A program made the translations under genes and the position numbers. The notes beneath the pieces were generated by a model, which searched no databases, was not told the DNA's origin, and worked only from the letters and a program-made list of their open reading frames with translations. A stretch of DNA of 64,000 bases, taken from positions 806,001-870,000 of the forward strand of contig JAQSEB010000141.1 in assembly GCA_030063045.1 (NCBI GenBank), in the 5' to 3' direction. Source of the stretch: Pratylenchus scribneri (lineage: Eukaryota > Nematoda > Chromadorea > Rhabditida > Pratylenchidae). Below, one piece after another: positions 10,931 to 21,386 of this stretch. The stretch's first letter is position 1; the number at the start of each line of letters is the position of its first letter.

Positions 10931-11339
10931 AAATGACGAATTTTTTGTTGAAGAAATATTTAATGAAGAAACACAAATGACTGGAATGGAAAAGTGCAAA
11001 TAAATAAATATAAATTGTGACCTTCTTATCAATTTAGTGGCAATATCAAAAAATGATAAAATTGGAAAATATTAAATTTACTCCAAAGTATTAGCAGTTC
11101 AAAATTTCTGGCTATTTAATTTAATGCTGTTGTCAAATCATTGTCTCTTTTCCATTCATTTCCTCCACCCATGAGTTAAAAAAATATTTTGTACTGATCA
11201 AATTAATTCTCTTTATATTTCATCCTTTCACTTTTTTGTACTAATTTCAATCAGTTTCAATTTTTTCCAAACTCCATTCAAAGATTACAAATTGGTTGAA
11301 TTTTTATTTTTTTCGTAGATTTAATCGGTACAAAAATTA

Positions 11340-11681
11340 TCAATAATGAATTAAAAATATATATTTATATTTCATAAATATTCTCTGCAATATGAATAAT
11401 CGACCAAATCCTTTTCGAATGAATATTTTGGTGGAATGTTTCCTGGGAGATTTGTTCACTGGAGAAATCTGCGGGAGGCGGCGGCACAAAACAATTCTTT
11501 TTTGCCCCCTATCTCTCCTCGTACATTTATTTGCCAACTTTTCCATTGTCTTTGTTTTTGGCAAAAATGCCCAAAATAAGTCATCAAGCAGTTCGGCCAA
11601 CATTTTTTTCAATCCAAATTGCCGAAATCCGAATTTTATTGAGAAATGGACGAAAATAATGGTTAGTAAAAATGGGGCCAT
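11340..11681 (-). CDS. Possible small basic protein, 113 aa
   Basis: An uninterrupted minus-strand frame starting MAPFLLTIIFVHFSIKFGFR (hydrophobic start, perhaps a signal peptide), followed by FGLKKMLAELLDDLFWAF and a strongly basic stretch. No family is recognised. The overlapping plus-strand frame (11392-11790) is Phe/Asn-rich and less protein-like. It lies between the UGT start and the next gene and has no clear promoter or poly(A) signal. Confidence 0.35.
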   Translation of the reverse strand: MAPFLLTIIFVHFSIKFGFRQFGLKKMLAELLDDLFWAFLPKTKTMEKLANKCTRRDRGQKRIVLCRRLPQISPVNKSPRKHSTKIFIRKGFGRLFILQRIFMKYKYIFLIHY

Positions 11682-11773
11682 AAAATTATTTTGGCATTGC
11701 CAATTCCCATGGCAATTTAGTATTCAACAGTTTTTCATTCAAAAAATGGGCAAAATATGTTCGAGAGCAGAGA

Positions 11774-12604
11774 ATGGAGGAGGAAATTAGGCGGCAACGA
11801 ATGGAACAGGTCAGCAAAATGTGGAAAAATGTTGGGTCAAAATTGTTCATAAAAAAGGTGATTCGACTAAGGAATAAATTAATTCGTGAAAGAGCACTTC
11901 GAGACCAAGTTGATTTATTGACGGACGATGATGTGGACAAATTAGTGCATTATATGAATACGGCGGGCAAATCATTCGCTGGAATTGCAACCGGCATTCA
12001 GGCATATTAATAAATGAAATCCATTAAATGTTCATTTAGTCCACAGTACGTTTTGGACGGCGTCCAAGTATGGGGCCAATGACAGCAGCAAATAAAGGCG
12101 AATTTATTTAAAATTAATCAGTTGGCATATTTGCCCTATTTTTAGTGCCAATTCCGAGTATTTCGGCAACAATTCACCCTTCTGCTGCTGGACAACCAGG
12201 CACTTCCTCCCAAATGGCCGCCAGCAGCACGAGTAAACAACAAATTGAGGAAGAGGACGATGAGGAGGAACAAAGGCCCTTGGAATTGAGTGAAAAAGTT
12301 CCATTGGAGGAGGCCCGTGATGCAAATTATATTTTCGGGGAAATTCCCATTTTGGCACCTCTGCATCCACGTAAGAATTAATTTGATTAATATTTTTGTT
12401 TACTGTTTTTATTTGCCCTTCTTCTCTTCCCAAATAGATCGAAGTCAGGAATACAGTAACCAACAAAGGAAAGGCTTTCTTCACAATATTCGGCATGCTC
12501 CAAAGAGTAATGTTGGCCAAAATTTGGCACAATTCACTGCCGTCACTCGTCCAATGGAAGCAAAATTTCAACAGCAACAAAATCGAACAAAAAAGAAATA
12601 TTAA
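11774..12604 (+). CDS. Unknown charged protein, about 215 aa, with a GC-AG intron
   Basis: Four exons: 11774-12001, 12040-12067, 12146-12370 and 12438-12604. The first exon gives MEEEIRRQRMEQVSKMWKNV followed by a Lys/Arg-rich helix. Then come a Ser/Ala linker, an acidic run (EEEDDEEEQ) and a basic Gln-rich C-terminus ending RTKKKY. The first intron starts CAG|GCATAT and ends TTTAG. No GT donor exists before the in-frame TAA at 12008, and using GC keeps the frame through a 28-nt exon (STVRFGRRP) and on to the end. No family is recognised. The charge pattern suggests a nuclear or RNA/protein-binding role, but that is a guess. Confidence 0.6.
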
Positions 12605-13889
12605 AAAAGGAAAAGAAAATGTTTGTCTAAAATGCTTAGTGTCATATCCAATTCACTTCATTATTTTATAATTTGATAAAATCTGCTTACTGGGAGCAAA
12701 AATTTCTCTTAAAATTTTCTTTTGCTGCCAGCCGGAAGCCTTTGGCTGCTTTTCTTTCCCTTGGGAGATTGACGTGAAGAATTTAGCCTGAATCGATATA
12801 AATTCCCCTTTTTATCCTTTCCATTTTTATGTCGAAGGTCGGCTTCGGCTGGCAAAAAACATTTAAAAGGTAGGCTTCCAATTGTTCTTATTAGCGGAAA
12901 TTTCCCACCTTAAGAATCATTTGTTCAACCATTAATTTTCCCACGGATCATTCCATTTCATTTTTATCCCACAATCATTAATTCCACAATTCACACCTTT
13001 TTATATTTAATTAAGTGAATTGGCTTCTTTTTTCTTTATTAACATGTTATATTATTTCAAAATTAGATTATTTTGTGAATGAATGAGAACTTTAGTATAT
13101 TTTCCCCGCTTTTAAAACTTTCCTTTACTCATCAACTACTAGTTCATAAGCAGATTATTATTCAAAATTAGTCATTCAAAAAGTCAACAAAAAAAGGTAA
13201 CATTCACTTCACCTCAATTATCCACCCAATTCTCGAAAATGTTTCCCTCCCTCATTTTGTGCAAACAATTTGCGCACCCTTTCCCAACTACTCCCAATTA
13301 GATGGCCAATATTAGAGTAACCAAATGGTTTGTTGGGAAGCTAATATCGATTCGCTTTTCCTCTCTGTGACTTTGTCCCATTGGCCGACGAAATGATGGA
13401 TTGGAAAGGAAAATGGAAGGGAACAGTCGCAAAGTGAAGCTAACGGAAGCCAAGCAAAAAATACTTTTCCCGCCACTCATTTTCCCTCGCAGAATTATAT
13501 TGGCCAAATTGGAATGCAAAAATTAAAACCCTATCAAACTTTACACAATTCAAAATCCCAATGAAAATATTTAGTGAATTCATTCTTTGGATTGGCTAAT
13601 GGGAATAAAACATTCCAAATTCAATGTGGATTCAAATTTCCATTCCCAAAGGCAATTTTTTGTTGGTTTTGCCGCTTCAAATTTCTTGTTCGCGTTTTCT
13701 CTCAATTCTCGACCAAAATGTTAGGGAAAAACATTTTTGGGGAAATCAATAAATTCCATCCATTTTTGGTGGCCGCCAATTTAATTTGAACCCACATTTC
13801 ACCCTATTATTCTCTTTTACATTAAATTGTCTGATTTAATTATAATTTTGCACTAAATTACCCAGACAAAAACAAATTTGTGCGAAATT
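12605..13889. other. Intergenic stretch with an imperfect inverted repeat
   Basis: At about 12722-12857, TTTGCTGCCAGCCGGAAGCC and GGCTTCGGCTGGCAAAAAAC form imperfect arms of a hairpin about 135 bp long, possibly an old element. The rest is AT-rich. The frame at 13298-13519 (minus) is weak and I do not call it. Confidence 0.4.
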
Positions 13890-15371
13890 ATGCCAAATTG
13901 CTGCCATTCTGAACCTCTGCAAAATTGTCATTCTGAATGTTCGTCCAATGGGAAACCAAGTCGTTTTTACCATGGCTCTGTCTATCATGCTGCCCCATCG
14001 GCTCCAACTTTGGAAATTAGCATCAATCAAGTTTGCTTTTTCATTGGGAAGATAAATGGAAATAATGCTAAAAGGGCAATTCACTTTTTAGAATCTAATG
14101 GAGTTCTAATTAATTAAGAAAAGCCTAAATAATATTAATTTCATTGTCCAATTCCAGCACAATCCAAGTCCATGCCAATCTTCGCCTTGTTCCCGATATA
14201 TTCCAACCCCAAAACCCATTTCAAATGTTGCTGCTGGCATCCAAAAATTCTCAGCTCTACCCATTCGTCGTCCACCGGAATCCCCACCACCTCCACCGCC
14301 AATTCAGCAACAGGAATATGCCAATCCCGATTATTTACTCCACAATAAACGGTACAATTTTGGTCAATTTTCCCATCTAATTTGATACATTTTTAGACCT
14401 AATAATCGGGACAATACACGCCGTCAAAGTTGGCATCAATTGGGCAGAAATGCGAGTATGAGGGCCGTAAAAGCTGGCAATGCTTTACGGCAACGACTTT
14501 ATGTGCAAAAGAATGGACTAATGTTCCGAATTTGCTTAGCGGAATTCATTTTGTCAGGTTCGAATGAAACAAAAATGAAATCTTCGAATAAATTAATTTA
14601 TTTAATAAAAATTAGATCATTAAAAATGATTAGAAAATATTCCCATTTAATAATTTACATTTCTTCAATATATATTTTAGCACTTTTGCTTGCCCTTGGC
14701 ATTCTTTGTGCTTGTAAAACCCGAGAATTTTGTCCCTATTATTCGGCAATTTGGACATCGGCTGTTTTTTTGGTAAATGCTGGAATTGGATTGGCTGCTT
14801 CAAAATTGGACACTGCCGATTTTTATGTTGCCCATTTGGTTCTTTCATTGGCTTCATTTGCCCTCAGTGCCATTGGTGCCGTCATTTCAGCCGTGTAAAT
14901 TTGGGACTTCCTAAATGCCTTAAAGACAATGGTCTATTTTAAGGAATTGGCTTTTAATTGGAACATATATGCATAAAATTGAACGAGGCCGTCAGCTGAT
15001 GAATCCAAAAGCGGATGAGGAACAAATGTATCGGGCATTTTGCCTTTTGGGCGAACATGACGCCCGTCGAATTAGCTATATTTATTCGCATATGGACCAA
15101 TATGATTTCACGGCGGTATATCTTTAGCATTAATTTAGAATAATTTCTCCCCTTTTTAGTGTCTTTTTGGCATTAAAATTGGCATTGCCGTAAATAGTTT
15201 GCATTTTTTGTTGACCATAATTTTAGGTATAATTAAATTCATTCAAAATTCATTTAATGTTCCTAAATTTCAGGTCTTCTCTTCATCGTATCCACAATTC
15301 TTTGCCTCATTCGTACTTGCACAAGTTGCAATGGAAATGGCGGAAATTCATCAAGAGGCAATAAAAAGTGA
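13890..15371 (+). CDS. Four-pass membrane protein with proline-rich N-terminus, 348 aa
   Basis: Seven exons (13890-14030, 14158-14351, 14397-14557, 14681-14894, 14944-15115, 15160-15226, 15274-15371) close in phase to 348 codons. The first about 165 residues are hydrophilic with Cys-His pairs and a PPESPPPPPPIQQQ run, likely cytoplasmic. Four hydrophobic segments follow: FILSALLLALGILCA, SAIWTSAVFLVNAGIGLAA, LVLSLASFALSAIGAVISAV...LLIGTY, and IAVNSLHFLLTIILGLLFIV...ILCLIR. A loop with HKIERGRQLMNPKADEEQMY separates the third and fourth. The C-terminus is short, CTSCNGNGGNSS.... The layout resembles tetraspan families (MS4A/CD20- or MARVEL-like), but I see no diagnostic motif. An upstream exon is possible because ACCCAG lies just before the first ATG. 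Confidence 0.7.
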
Positions 15372-16031
15372 AAATTGTATCGAAGAATTAGAATATGAAT
15401 TGAACAATCAAGAAAAAATATGCAAACAATTCCCTCTGGATCTCCTTTCTAAATAAAACGTGTTTTCTTCTTGAATAAAATTAATAAATATTTTTCATTT
15501 TTCGCAAATAAATTTGAATAATTTTTGAATATTCCACCAATTTAAATGAACACATTTATGGATTTTTGGATGGAAATGAAATAGCCAATTTGGCTTAAAT
15601 AAATTTTAAAAAGAATTTTTCAATTTTTCCTCAATTTTCTTTGGTTTTCATTTCTCAAAAAATATTCTATTGCCCTTCAAAAATGTGATTCGCAAAAACC
15701 AACGGCGGGATGAAACGGACAATGAGCCCATCAACATATGAAGAAGGATGCGCATTGAAAATATGGGGAATAAGGAGAAGAAAGGCATCCATGATCCTTG
15801 GATGGCAAATGGACTGGAAAAGCCGGTTGGTTGCTGGTTGTTGGCCGATGTTTTGGAATTTGCAATGGAAGGAGAATTTCAGGGATGTCAAAAATGATGG
15901 GAGAAAGAAACGGGCAAATATTTTTATGGGTTTGAGGGTTGAAGGAAGGAAGGCCACCGTGTAGAGAGGATGGAATCATGCGCAGCAAGTTTCATTTTTT
16001 TTCATTTTTACCAGAATCAAAATTTAGGAAT
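15372..16031. other. Intergenic; unclear open frames
   Basis: Frames on both strands around 15667-15988 overlap each other. None has a convincing start, splice sites or domain. I leave them uncalled. Confidence 0.5.
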
Positions 16032-16970
16032 ATGACATCTCTTTTGACAATTATATTTCTCGCAATATCGGCAGTTTATTATTCATTGGCATTGCCTCCT
16101 GATTTATTCCAAGGAGAAAAATCCATGGCAAAAGGTTGGCATGGAATATAATATTATTATTTATTTAATAATTGTAATAAAAATAAAAAATAAATATTTT
16201 TTAGCAAAAAAATGCTGCGAGGATGCCGAATACGATGATTGTTGTCTGGGGCAATTAGAAAATGAGGAATCATTGAAGGAATGTTGGCAGTTGAACTCAG
16301 AAGAATTGCTGAATATTGCTGAATGTGCCCGGCGGGCATTTCATCCACAAATACAGAAAGAAAGTTGGTCTAATCTAATTATCAATTTTTTTAGAATTTT
16401 TTTAGAAGGGATACTGATTTTTATTAGAGTTGAAGGCAAATGTGGGGCCGGAAATGGACAGAAATTAGGGTGGAAAATTGTAAAAATGAAAGAAATTAAT
16501 TAAATTATTTTTTTTAATCCTTTAATTGTTTTTATTAGCGAATTTTATTAAAAATTGTTCTTGAGAAAAAAAGTAAATATTTTAAAAAATGCAACTAAAA
16601 TAAATTTTAATATTATTATTTATTTTATTTTAGATCTCTTTTGCTGTGCCATCTTCAATAACATCGAACCAATTGTGGTCAGCAAAATGTCCTGCAAATG
16701 CATTAATTTGCATTTGAATCCGATGATCAACAAAAAATGGCGCACAAATGAGATTGAAAGAATTGTCAAGGATTGGAATTGGAAATTAGGCAAAGCCAAA
16801 TTTAAAGTAAAATTTGAAATTCAAAATTTTTTTAATTAAAAATTTAGGCTTATAATCAATGTATTTTGGCTGTTGATGACGGAAATTGGGCATCGAAATT
16901 TGAATTTGATACCAATTTGGAGAGAATTTTTGCCCGGAAGCTTATTGAAGATTGTACCAAACTCGATTAA
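16032..16970 (+). CDS. Secreted cysteine-rich protein, 213 aa
   Basis: Six exons (16032-16134, 16205-16363, 16430-16479, 16539-16572, 16634-16806, 16848-16970) join with consistent phases to a 213-residue product. Residues 1-20 are a signal peptide (MTSLLTIIFLAISAVYYSLA). The mature part begins LPPDLFQGEKS and carries an even set of cysteines in KKCCEDAEYDDCC, LKECW, IAECARRA, GKCGAG, LFCCAIF, KMSCKC, YNQC and EDCTK. The CC...DCC and later CC/CKC pattern suggests two disulfide-rich halves, as in several nematode-only extracellular families, but I cannot assign one. It is the first member of a run of secreted or receptor-like genes up to 19.8 kb. Confidence 0.72.
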
Positions 16971-17254
16971 ATAAATTAATAAAATTATTATTTTTTTTCT
17001 TATTTTATTTAAATTTGATATTCCATAATAAATTCAAAAATATTATTCAACTAAAAATAAATGAATTTGAAAAAAAATTTTAAATATAAATAAGATCATC
17101 GAGTTGAGAATTGAGATAAAAAATTGGTAAAATTGAGAGTATCTGATTCAAACAAAATGATTAAGTAATTTGCGAAAATTTTTGCATATCTTCTCTAATA
17201 AGGCAAGAAAATGAGAATATAATAAACCCGAAAAAGTGAATAATTCAAATTTAT

Positions 17255-18271
17255 TTAAACTGTTGTGATAAATAATTGGGTGGATCGGGAGGAGTGTGTA
17301 ATTGATGAAGTATTTGAGGAATTTGAAATTGAAATTGGAGGAGATGGGGGAGGAAAATTCGGAGGTGGAGGAGTTGGTGAGGGAAAATTTGGAGATGGTG
17401 GATTTGATTCATAAATAAGTGGAGAAGATGATGGAGATTTTTTGAATTTAATGAAGAAATTTGCATAAATTGTTAATATTGACAACAAAAAAATGAAGGC
17501 ACAAATAATGACAATGATGGTCAAATCCATTGATGATTGATGGCCCAATTTGAAATGTCTGAAAATAATTTTTATTTAATAATTATTTTAGAATTAAATT
17601 TCCCCTCATTTACCCAATTCTTTTCATCCAATCAGTGGCCTTGCTTCGAATTTTGCATTTTCCATTAAAAATTAATTGTCGAAATCGGGCCAAATTTGAT
17701 TTCTTCCAATCTCTTTCCAATCCAATAAAATGTTGAGTCGATCGTTGTTCACATTGCATCAAATCAGGAGGCAAAATTCCGGATGGACAATGCTGGCGAA
17801 TTTTCAAACAAAATTCGAGTGGGATCAAGGCCCAAAATTCACAATTTAACTGAAAAAAAAATTATAAAATAGATAATTTATTTCTTAATCTATTTTTAAC
17901 GGAATTAAATTTTCATCTTTAATTCGCAAAATTTTGGTCAAAAACGGAAACTTTACCTTCAAATTATGGTGACATTTCCCGCTTAAACATGGCCGGCTTA
18001 ATTCTGCACAAATCAATTGCCGAAGTTTGCAACTGAATTAATTTGATTTTTTATCTTTTTAAATAATTTTTATTTACTTTGGATATTCGCGTTCAATATC
18101 GCCCCATGGGATTTGAGCAATGAATGACAGCGAAATGTTTGTTTTGACAGCAAATTGCCATTTTGGTTGTCCACAAAAATTTAAGGCAAAAGAAGACGAT
18201 GAGATTGACGTTGGCATTGGCATGCATAGACCCGATGGAGCAATATGTTGTGGCAGTTGCACTTGGCAGTG
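17255..18271 (-). CDS. Single-pass membrane protein with Cys-rich ectodomain (5' partial)
   Basis: Exons 18271-18078, 18032-17957, 17849-17614 and 17558-17255 join in frame. The ectodomain has ten or more cysteines (HCQVQLPQ, GLCMPMP, LNFCGQPKW, NCKLRQLICAELSRPCL, GKCHHNLKLNC, EFCLKIRQHCP, LMQCEQ, GKCKIR). One membrane helix follows (LTIIVIICAFIFLLSILTIYA), then a short cytosolic tail, basic at first and then a Pro/Ser-rich run. The order C..RQLIC....PC..GKC and FCLKIRQHCP is faintly like a frizzled CRD, but too weak to claim. The first exon found starts after TTTTTTAG in phase 0, so an upstream exon with a signal peptide is missing from my model. Confidence 0.6.
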
Positions 18272-18491
18272 CTAAAAAATATCAGAGGAATTTAAATTAT
18301 TTAATTTAATTAATTAACAATTAAAATTCAAATAGAAATATGTACAAAAAATGCCTACGGCAAATTGATTTAATTAATTTCTCAAAGGGAACTCGTTTTT
18401 AATGGGTTACGCCCTTTCACACTAATTTCTCGGGGACCTTTTAAATTTCCCAAATGATCATTCCCTAAAGTAGTAAAAATAAATATCAAAA

Positions 18492-18730
18492 ATGAAATTC
18501 CTTTTTCTAATTTTTCTTTTCGTATTTTTCAGCGTCAATTTGTTTGGAAGGTTGGAAAAATATTTGCCCTCTTAATCAAATTTTCAATTTAAAGTGCCAT
18601 TGGAATGGAAAATGGCCATCGCTTTAAGCGAGATCCAGCCAGAATGGGACCATGTGAGAAAGGATGCCATGAAAAAGCCAAAAGTTTTGCCTATTATGAA
18701 TGCGTGAAGAAGGAATGTGGATATCATTGA
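18492..18730 (+). CDS. Secreted four-cysteine peptide A, 64 aa
   Basis: Two exons, 18492-18550 and 18595-18730. The first encodes a signal peptide (MKFLFLIFLFVFFSVNLFG). The second gives a short propeptide (AIGMENGHRF), a dibasic site KR and the mature part DPARMGPCEKGC...AYYECVKKECGYH. Cysteine spacing is C-x3-C-x11-C-x4-C, and the segment between the pairs is Lys/Ala-rich and likely helical, so two disulfides could staple a helical hairpin. The peptide at 19080-19321 shares the signal, the KRDP cleavage context, PCEK.C and AYY.CV..EC. The acceptor TTTAAAG is a weak match, but the phase agrees. Secreted, role unknown. Confidence 0.72.
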
Positions 18731-19079
18731 AAGATGAAAGACAATGATGAAATGAAGCACAAAACTAATTGACTAATTGGGTGAATTTGGAATTAATACA
18801 TGATGAATTAATTAATTTGATAAATAATACACTTGCATGGTGTTTTTCATTTTGAGAACAATACAAAAGAGAAAAAGGCTCTAATAGCATTTAGCATCAG
18901 ATAGAATACTGTGAAGAAATTTGTACAAATTTTACGATTTCCTCCGTTTGTTCAAAACACTTTTTTGCCTCAATTAGTGGCGCAAAAGTTTAAAGTAAAA
19001 AGTGACGAATGTCGCAATTTAATGAGAACCTTTTCCCATCTAATATTCCCATTCATTAAACCAAAAAATATCAATTCCC

Positions 19080-19321
19080 ATGAAATTCTTTCAATTTGCT
19101 CTCCTTTTCTTACTTTTTTCTCTGATCGGGATATTTGCAAAGGAAAGGTTTGGTAAACGAATTTTTATTAAAATTTTGGATAATTTCACAGTGAAATTGT
19201 CCGCGCGAAACGGGATCCATCAAATCCATCGCCGTGCGAGAAGGAATGTAAATCAAAATACAAACATAAAGCCTATTATGATTGCGTGGTCCGGGAATGC
19301 CATTATAATCCGGTGAAGTGA
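19080..19321 (+). CDS. Secreted four-cysteine peptide B, 65 aa (paralogue of A)
   Basis: Two exons, 19080-19147 and 19192-19321, with the intron in the same place and phase as in peptide A (before the propeptide). Signal peptide MKFFQFALLFLLFSLIGIFA, propeptide EIVRA, then KR and DPSNPSPCEKEC...KHKAYYDCVVRECHYNPVK. The spacing C-x3-C-x11-C-x4-C is the same as in A. Outside the motif the two diverge strongly, as expected for fast-evolving secreted peptides after an old tandem duplication. The same strand and about 350 bp between them support a shared origin. Confidence 0.75.
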
Positions 19322-19403
19322 ATTTAAATGAAGGAAGAATAAAACAATGGAAGGAGGAATAAAAATAATGAATAAAAGGGAATTCCAAAAATGAATAAAA
19401 ACA

Positions 19404-19593
19404 GGTACTTACGTATTATCTACCTGCAGATTTTTTCCCCCCAAAATTACCTTAGGTTACCCCCCAAAAATTGAAAATCCTAGAATCACCTAAAATCATG
19501 TTTTTTCATCATTTTACAAACAAATATGAATAATAAAAAGAATTACAAAAAAATTTTTTTTGAAAATCTGCAGGTAGATAATACGTAAGTACC
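19404..19593. mobile_element. 190-bp inverted-repeat element (MITE-like)
   Basis: The ends are perfect 31-bp inverted repeats beginning GGTACTTACGTATTATCTAC. The middle is C/T-rich then A/T-rich, with no coding capacity. No clear target duplication is seen in the flanks (AAAAACA / AAATCAG), so the family is open. It sits 82 bp after peptide gene B. Confidence 0.8.
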
Positions 19594-19697
19594 AAATCAG
19601 ATTTAATAAAAATTTTATTAAAAAAATCACAAATTGTCAATGAATTTTTATTATACTTTTTCGATTTTGGTCTCCGTTGTTCCCAAATTTATTTCAT

Positions 19698-19805
19698 TTA
19701 TTCAAAACTGACCGGGTCATATTGAAGCAGCGGATTCTTGACCGCCCATTCATCGACAGAAGAAACACAATGGAAAATTAAAAAGGTCAAATAAAAATTA
19801 AACAT
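19698..19805 (-). CDS. Tiny secreted peptide, 35 aa
   Basis: A complete single-exon frame from ATG at 19805 to TAA at 19698. Residues 1-16 (MFNFYLTFLIFHCVSS) make a textbook short signal peptide. The remaining 19 residues are VDEWAVKNPLLQYDPVSFE, an acidic peptide with no cysteine or dibasic site. Codon use in the mature part includes GCG, GTC, CCG, CTG and ACC, which chance AT-rich sequence would not give. It lies next to the four-cysteine peptide genes on the opposite strand. The function is unknown; it could be a processed signalling peptide or effector. Confidence 0.55.
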   Translation of the reverse strand: MFNFYLTFLIFHCVSSVDEWAVKNPLLQYDPVSFE

Positions 19806-20306
19806 TTGTTCAAATTTTTGCTAAATATTACTAAAATCAACAAAGCATTTTTTTTAAATCTTAAATTTGTTTTGTCTTCTTTGAGCCAAACATTGGGGGT
19901 AAATTTGGAATGGGCCAAAAAAAGAGAATAGAAAAATAACTAAATCGGCCCAACCCTAACCAATTTTTTTCCATCAATTGCTTTCCCAATTTTGCAATTT
20001 TTGAATGTAAAGGAAGACATCCGTCGCGCTCCGAGTCAAAAAATGGACGATGGATAAATTCTGAGGAAAGGCGATGGGCACATTTTGTTGGGGGAGAACA
20101 ATGGAAAATCGGGGGAAATTGACATAAAATAGCCAAGGACGGAGAAAATTGGTAAAAATTGCAAAAGAAAATCAACAATAAAGGGGAAAATGGTCCCAAA
20201 AAATGGAAATTCAAAAATTAGGGAAAAAATTTTACAAATCAAAATGTGCAGCAACTTGATTTAGGTGAATATGAAGAATAAAATTAAAAACAAAATGTGA
20301 AAGGAT

Positions 20307-20850
20307 TCAATGGTTATTGGATTCCGAGGTACAATTCACAGCGTGAAATTTGAAGACGAATTCGGCTGTAGGACCTTTGTGAATTTTAATGTGCCTTTTG
20401 ATTGACCCGAAGGGAGCCAATGATGGGTGGATGGGACATTGACACGGGCAAAAGGGCACATTGTACGCAATTCGCCCCAATTGCTCATTTACAATTTCCA
20501 TTTCCCCTTTTTCCAACGCATCTTCCCCATCCTTTATTTTGTCCAAATCTTTCATATTGTCCCCAAAACCTTTGGCCGTTCCTCTCAATTTCTTCGTTTT
20601 TCCAGCCTCTTTTCCCTTTGGTGCTTCCTTTCTGCTCCACCCGAATTCATCCCCTCCACCTCCCCCAAAGGCGAATGTTCAGAGGCCCCATTTTGGCCCT
20701 TCTTTCATTGGAATTGCGCTGCGCATTTCCCCCTTTCCCCATCTTCTCTCCATTCTCTCCGAGCGATGGGTTTTTGTTGCCGTTTAAATGGTTGGCAATG
20801 GCGCCATCTCTGGGACGGAGGAAAAAATGGATTTGTGAATAAATCAACAT
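20307..20850 (-). CDS. Putative charged protein, model uncertain
   Basis: The minus strand has a protein-like C-terminal part (from about 20678 to 20307). It is Lys/Glu-rich (KDLDKIKDGEDALEKGEME, IVNEQLGRIAYNV), then has FCPCQCPIHPSLAPFGS..RH and ends NCTSESNNH. An upstream frame (20850 to about 20650, MLIYSQIHFFLRPRDG...) reads well but is in another phase. The only GT..AG pair joining them is 28 bp, too short to trust. The plus strand frames here are Pro/Phe/Ser-rich antisense shadows. It could be a zinc-binding protein or a decayed gene. Confidence 0.35.
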
Positions 20851-21054
20851 TTTAGAAGGAAAAAAATGGAAATTTGCGATTTGAAAATAAACGGGGTAAA
20901 ATGAATCTTAAATTGACTATTTTTAATATTTTTTCCACTTAATTTTTCGCCCCGGAAATTGATAGTTTTTTATTTCATTTTGGAATATTTGATAAAAAAG
21001 AAAGGAATATGCAAATAAAGAATAATAAATTGATGGATTATTGGTTTTTTGAGT

Positions 21055-21386
21055 TTATTTATTTTGTGTGCACAAATGCCCCAATTTGGGCCATTGATTT
21101 TTGGATTGGGACAAACATTTTTTGAAGGAGAAATATCCGTTGGCCAAATAATATCCGACAATCAATTTTTGTACTTTTCTACTTGGCCATTTCCTTTTTT
21201 TGGTCAGCTTTTCTCTAGAAAATTCGGCTGGCACTAAAATCCGGCCATCCTTTCCTAGTCGATCAATTTTCATAAAACGCCGAATAATTTTTTTGGTGAG
21301 AAAAAGCGGACAATCCTTCCTTTCATTTCCTTCCTTTCCACGAGGAATAAAGTAGGGGAAATTCGGGAATTCCAAAAAGGCAGCTG
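21055..21386 (-). CDS. Basic protein, terminal exon (about 110 aa)
   Basis: After a strong acceptor (CGTTTCAG) the frame reads AFLEFPNFPYFIPRGKEGNE..., contains KKIIRRFMKIDRLGKDGRIL and SREKLTKKRKWPSRKVQKL, and ends GHLCTQNK. It is very basic and could bind nucleic acid or ribosomes, but no family is recognised. Upstream exons may lie at 21765-21977 (GKCRQPIWPRIIGDVAIGRR...), where two overlapping minus frames both look plausible and no donor is clear. Confidence 0.45.

Noticed and set aside
17090..17160. Similarity of GAGTTGAGAATTGAGATA to the end of the 4.4-kb element
   Set aside because: Too short and AT-rich to claim a third copy.
20402..20855. Long plus-strand frames rich in Pro, Phe and Ser
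   Set aside because: They are the antisense of a Lys/Glu/Gly-rich minus-strand frame and show no start or splice context.
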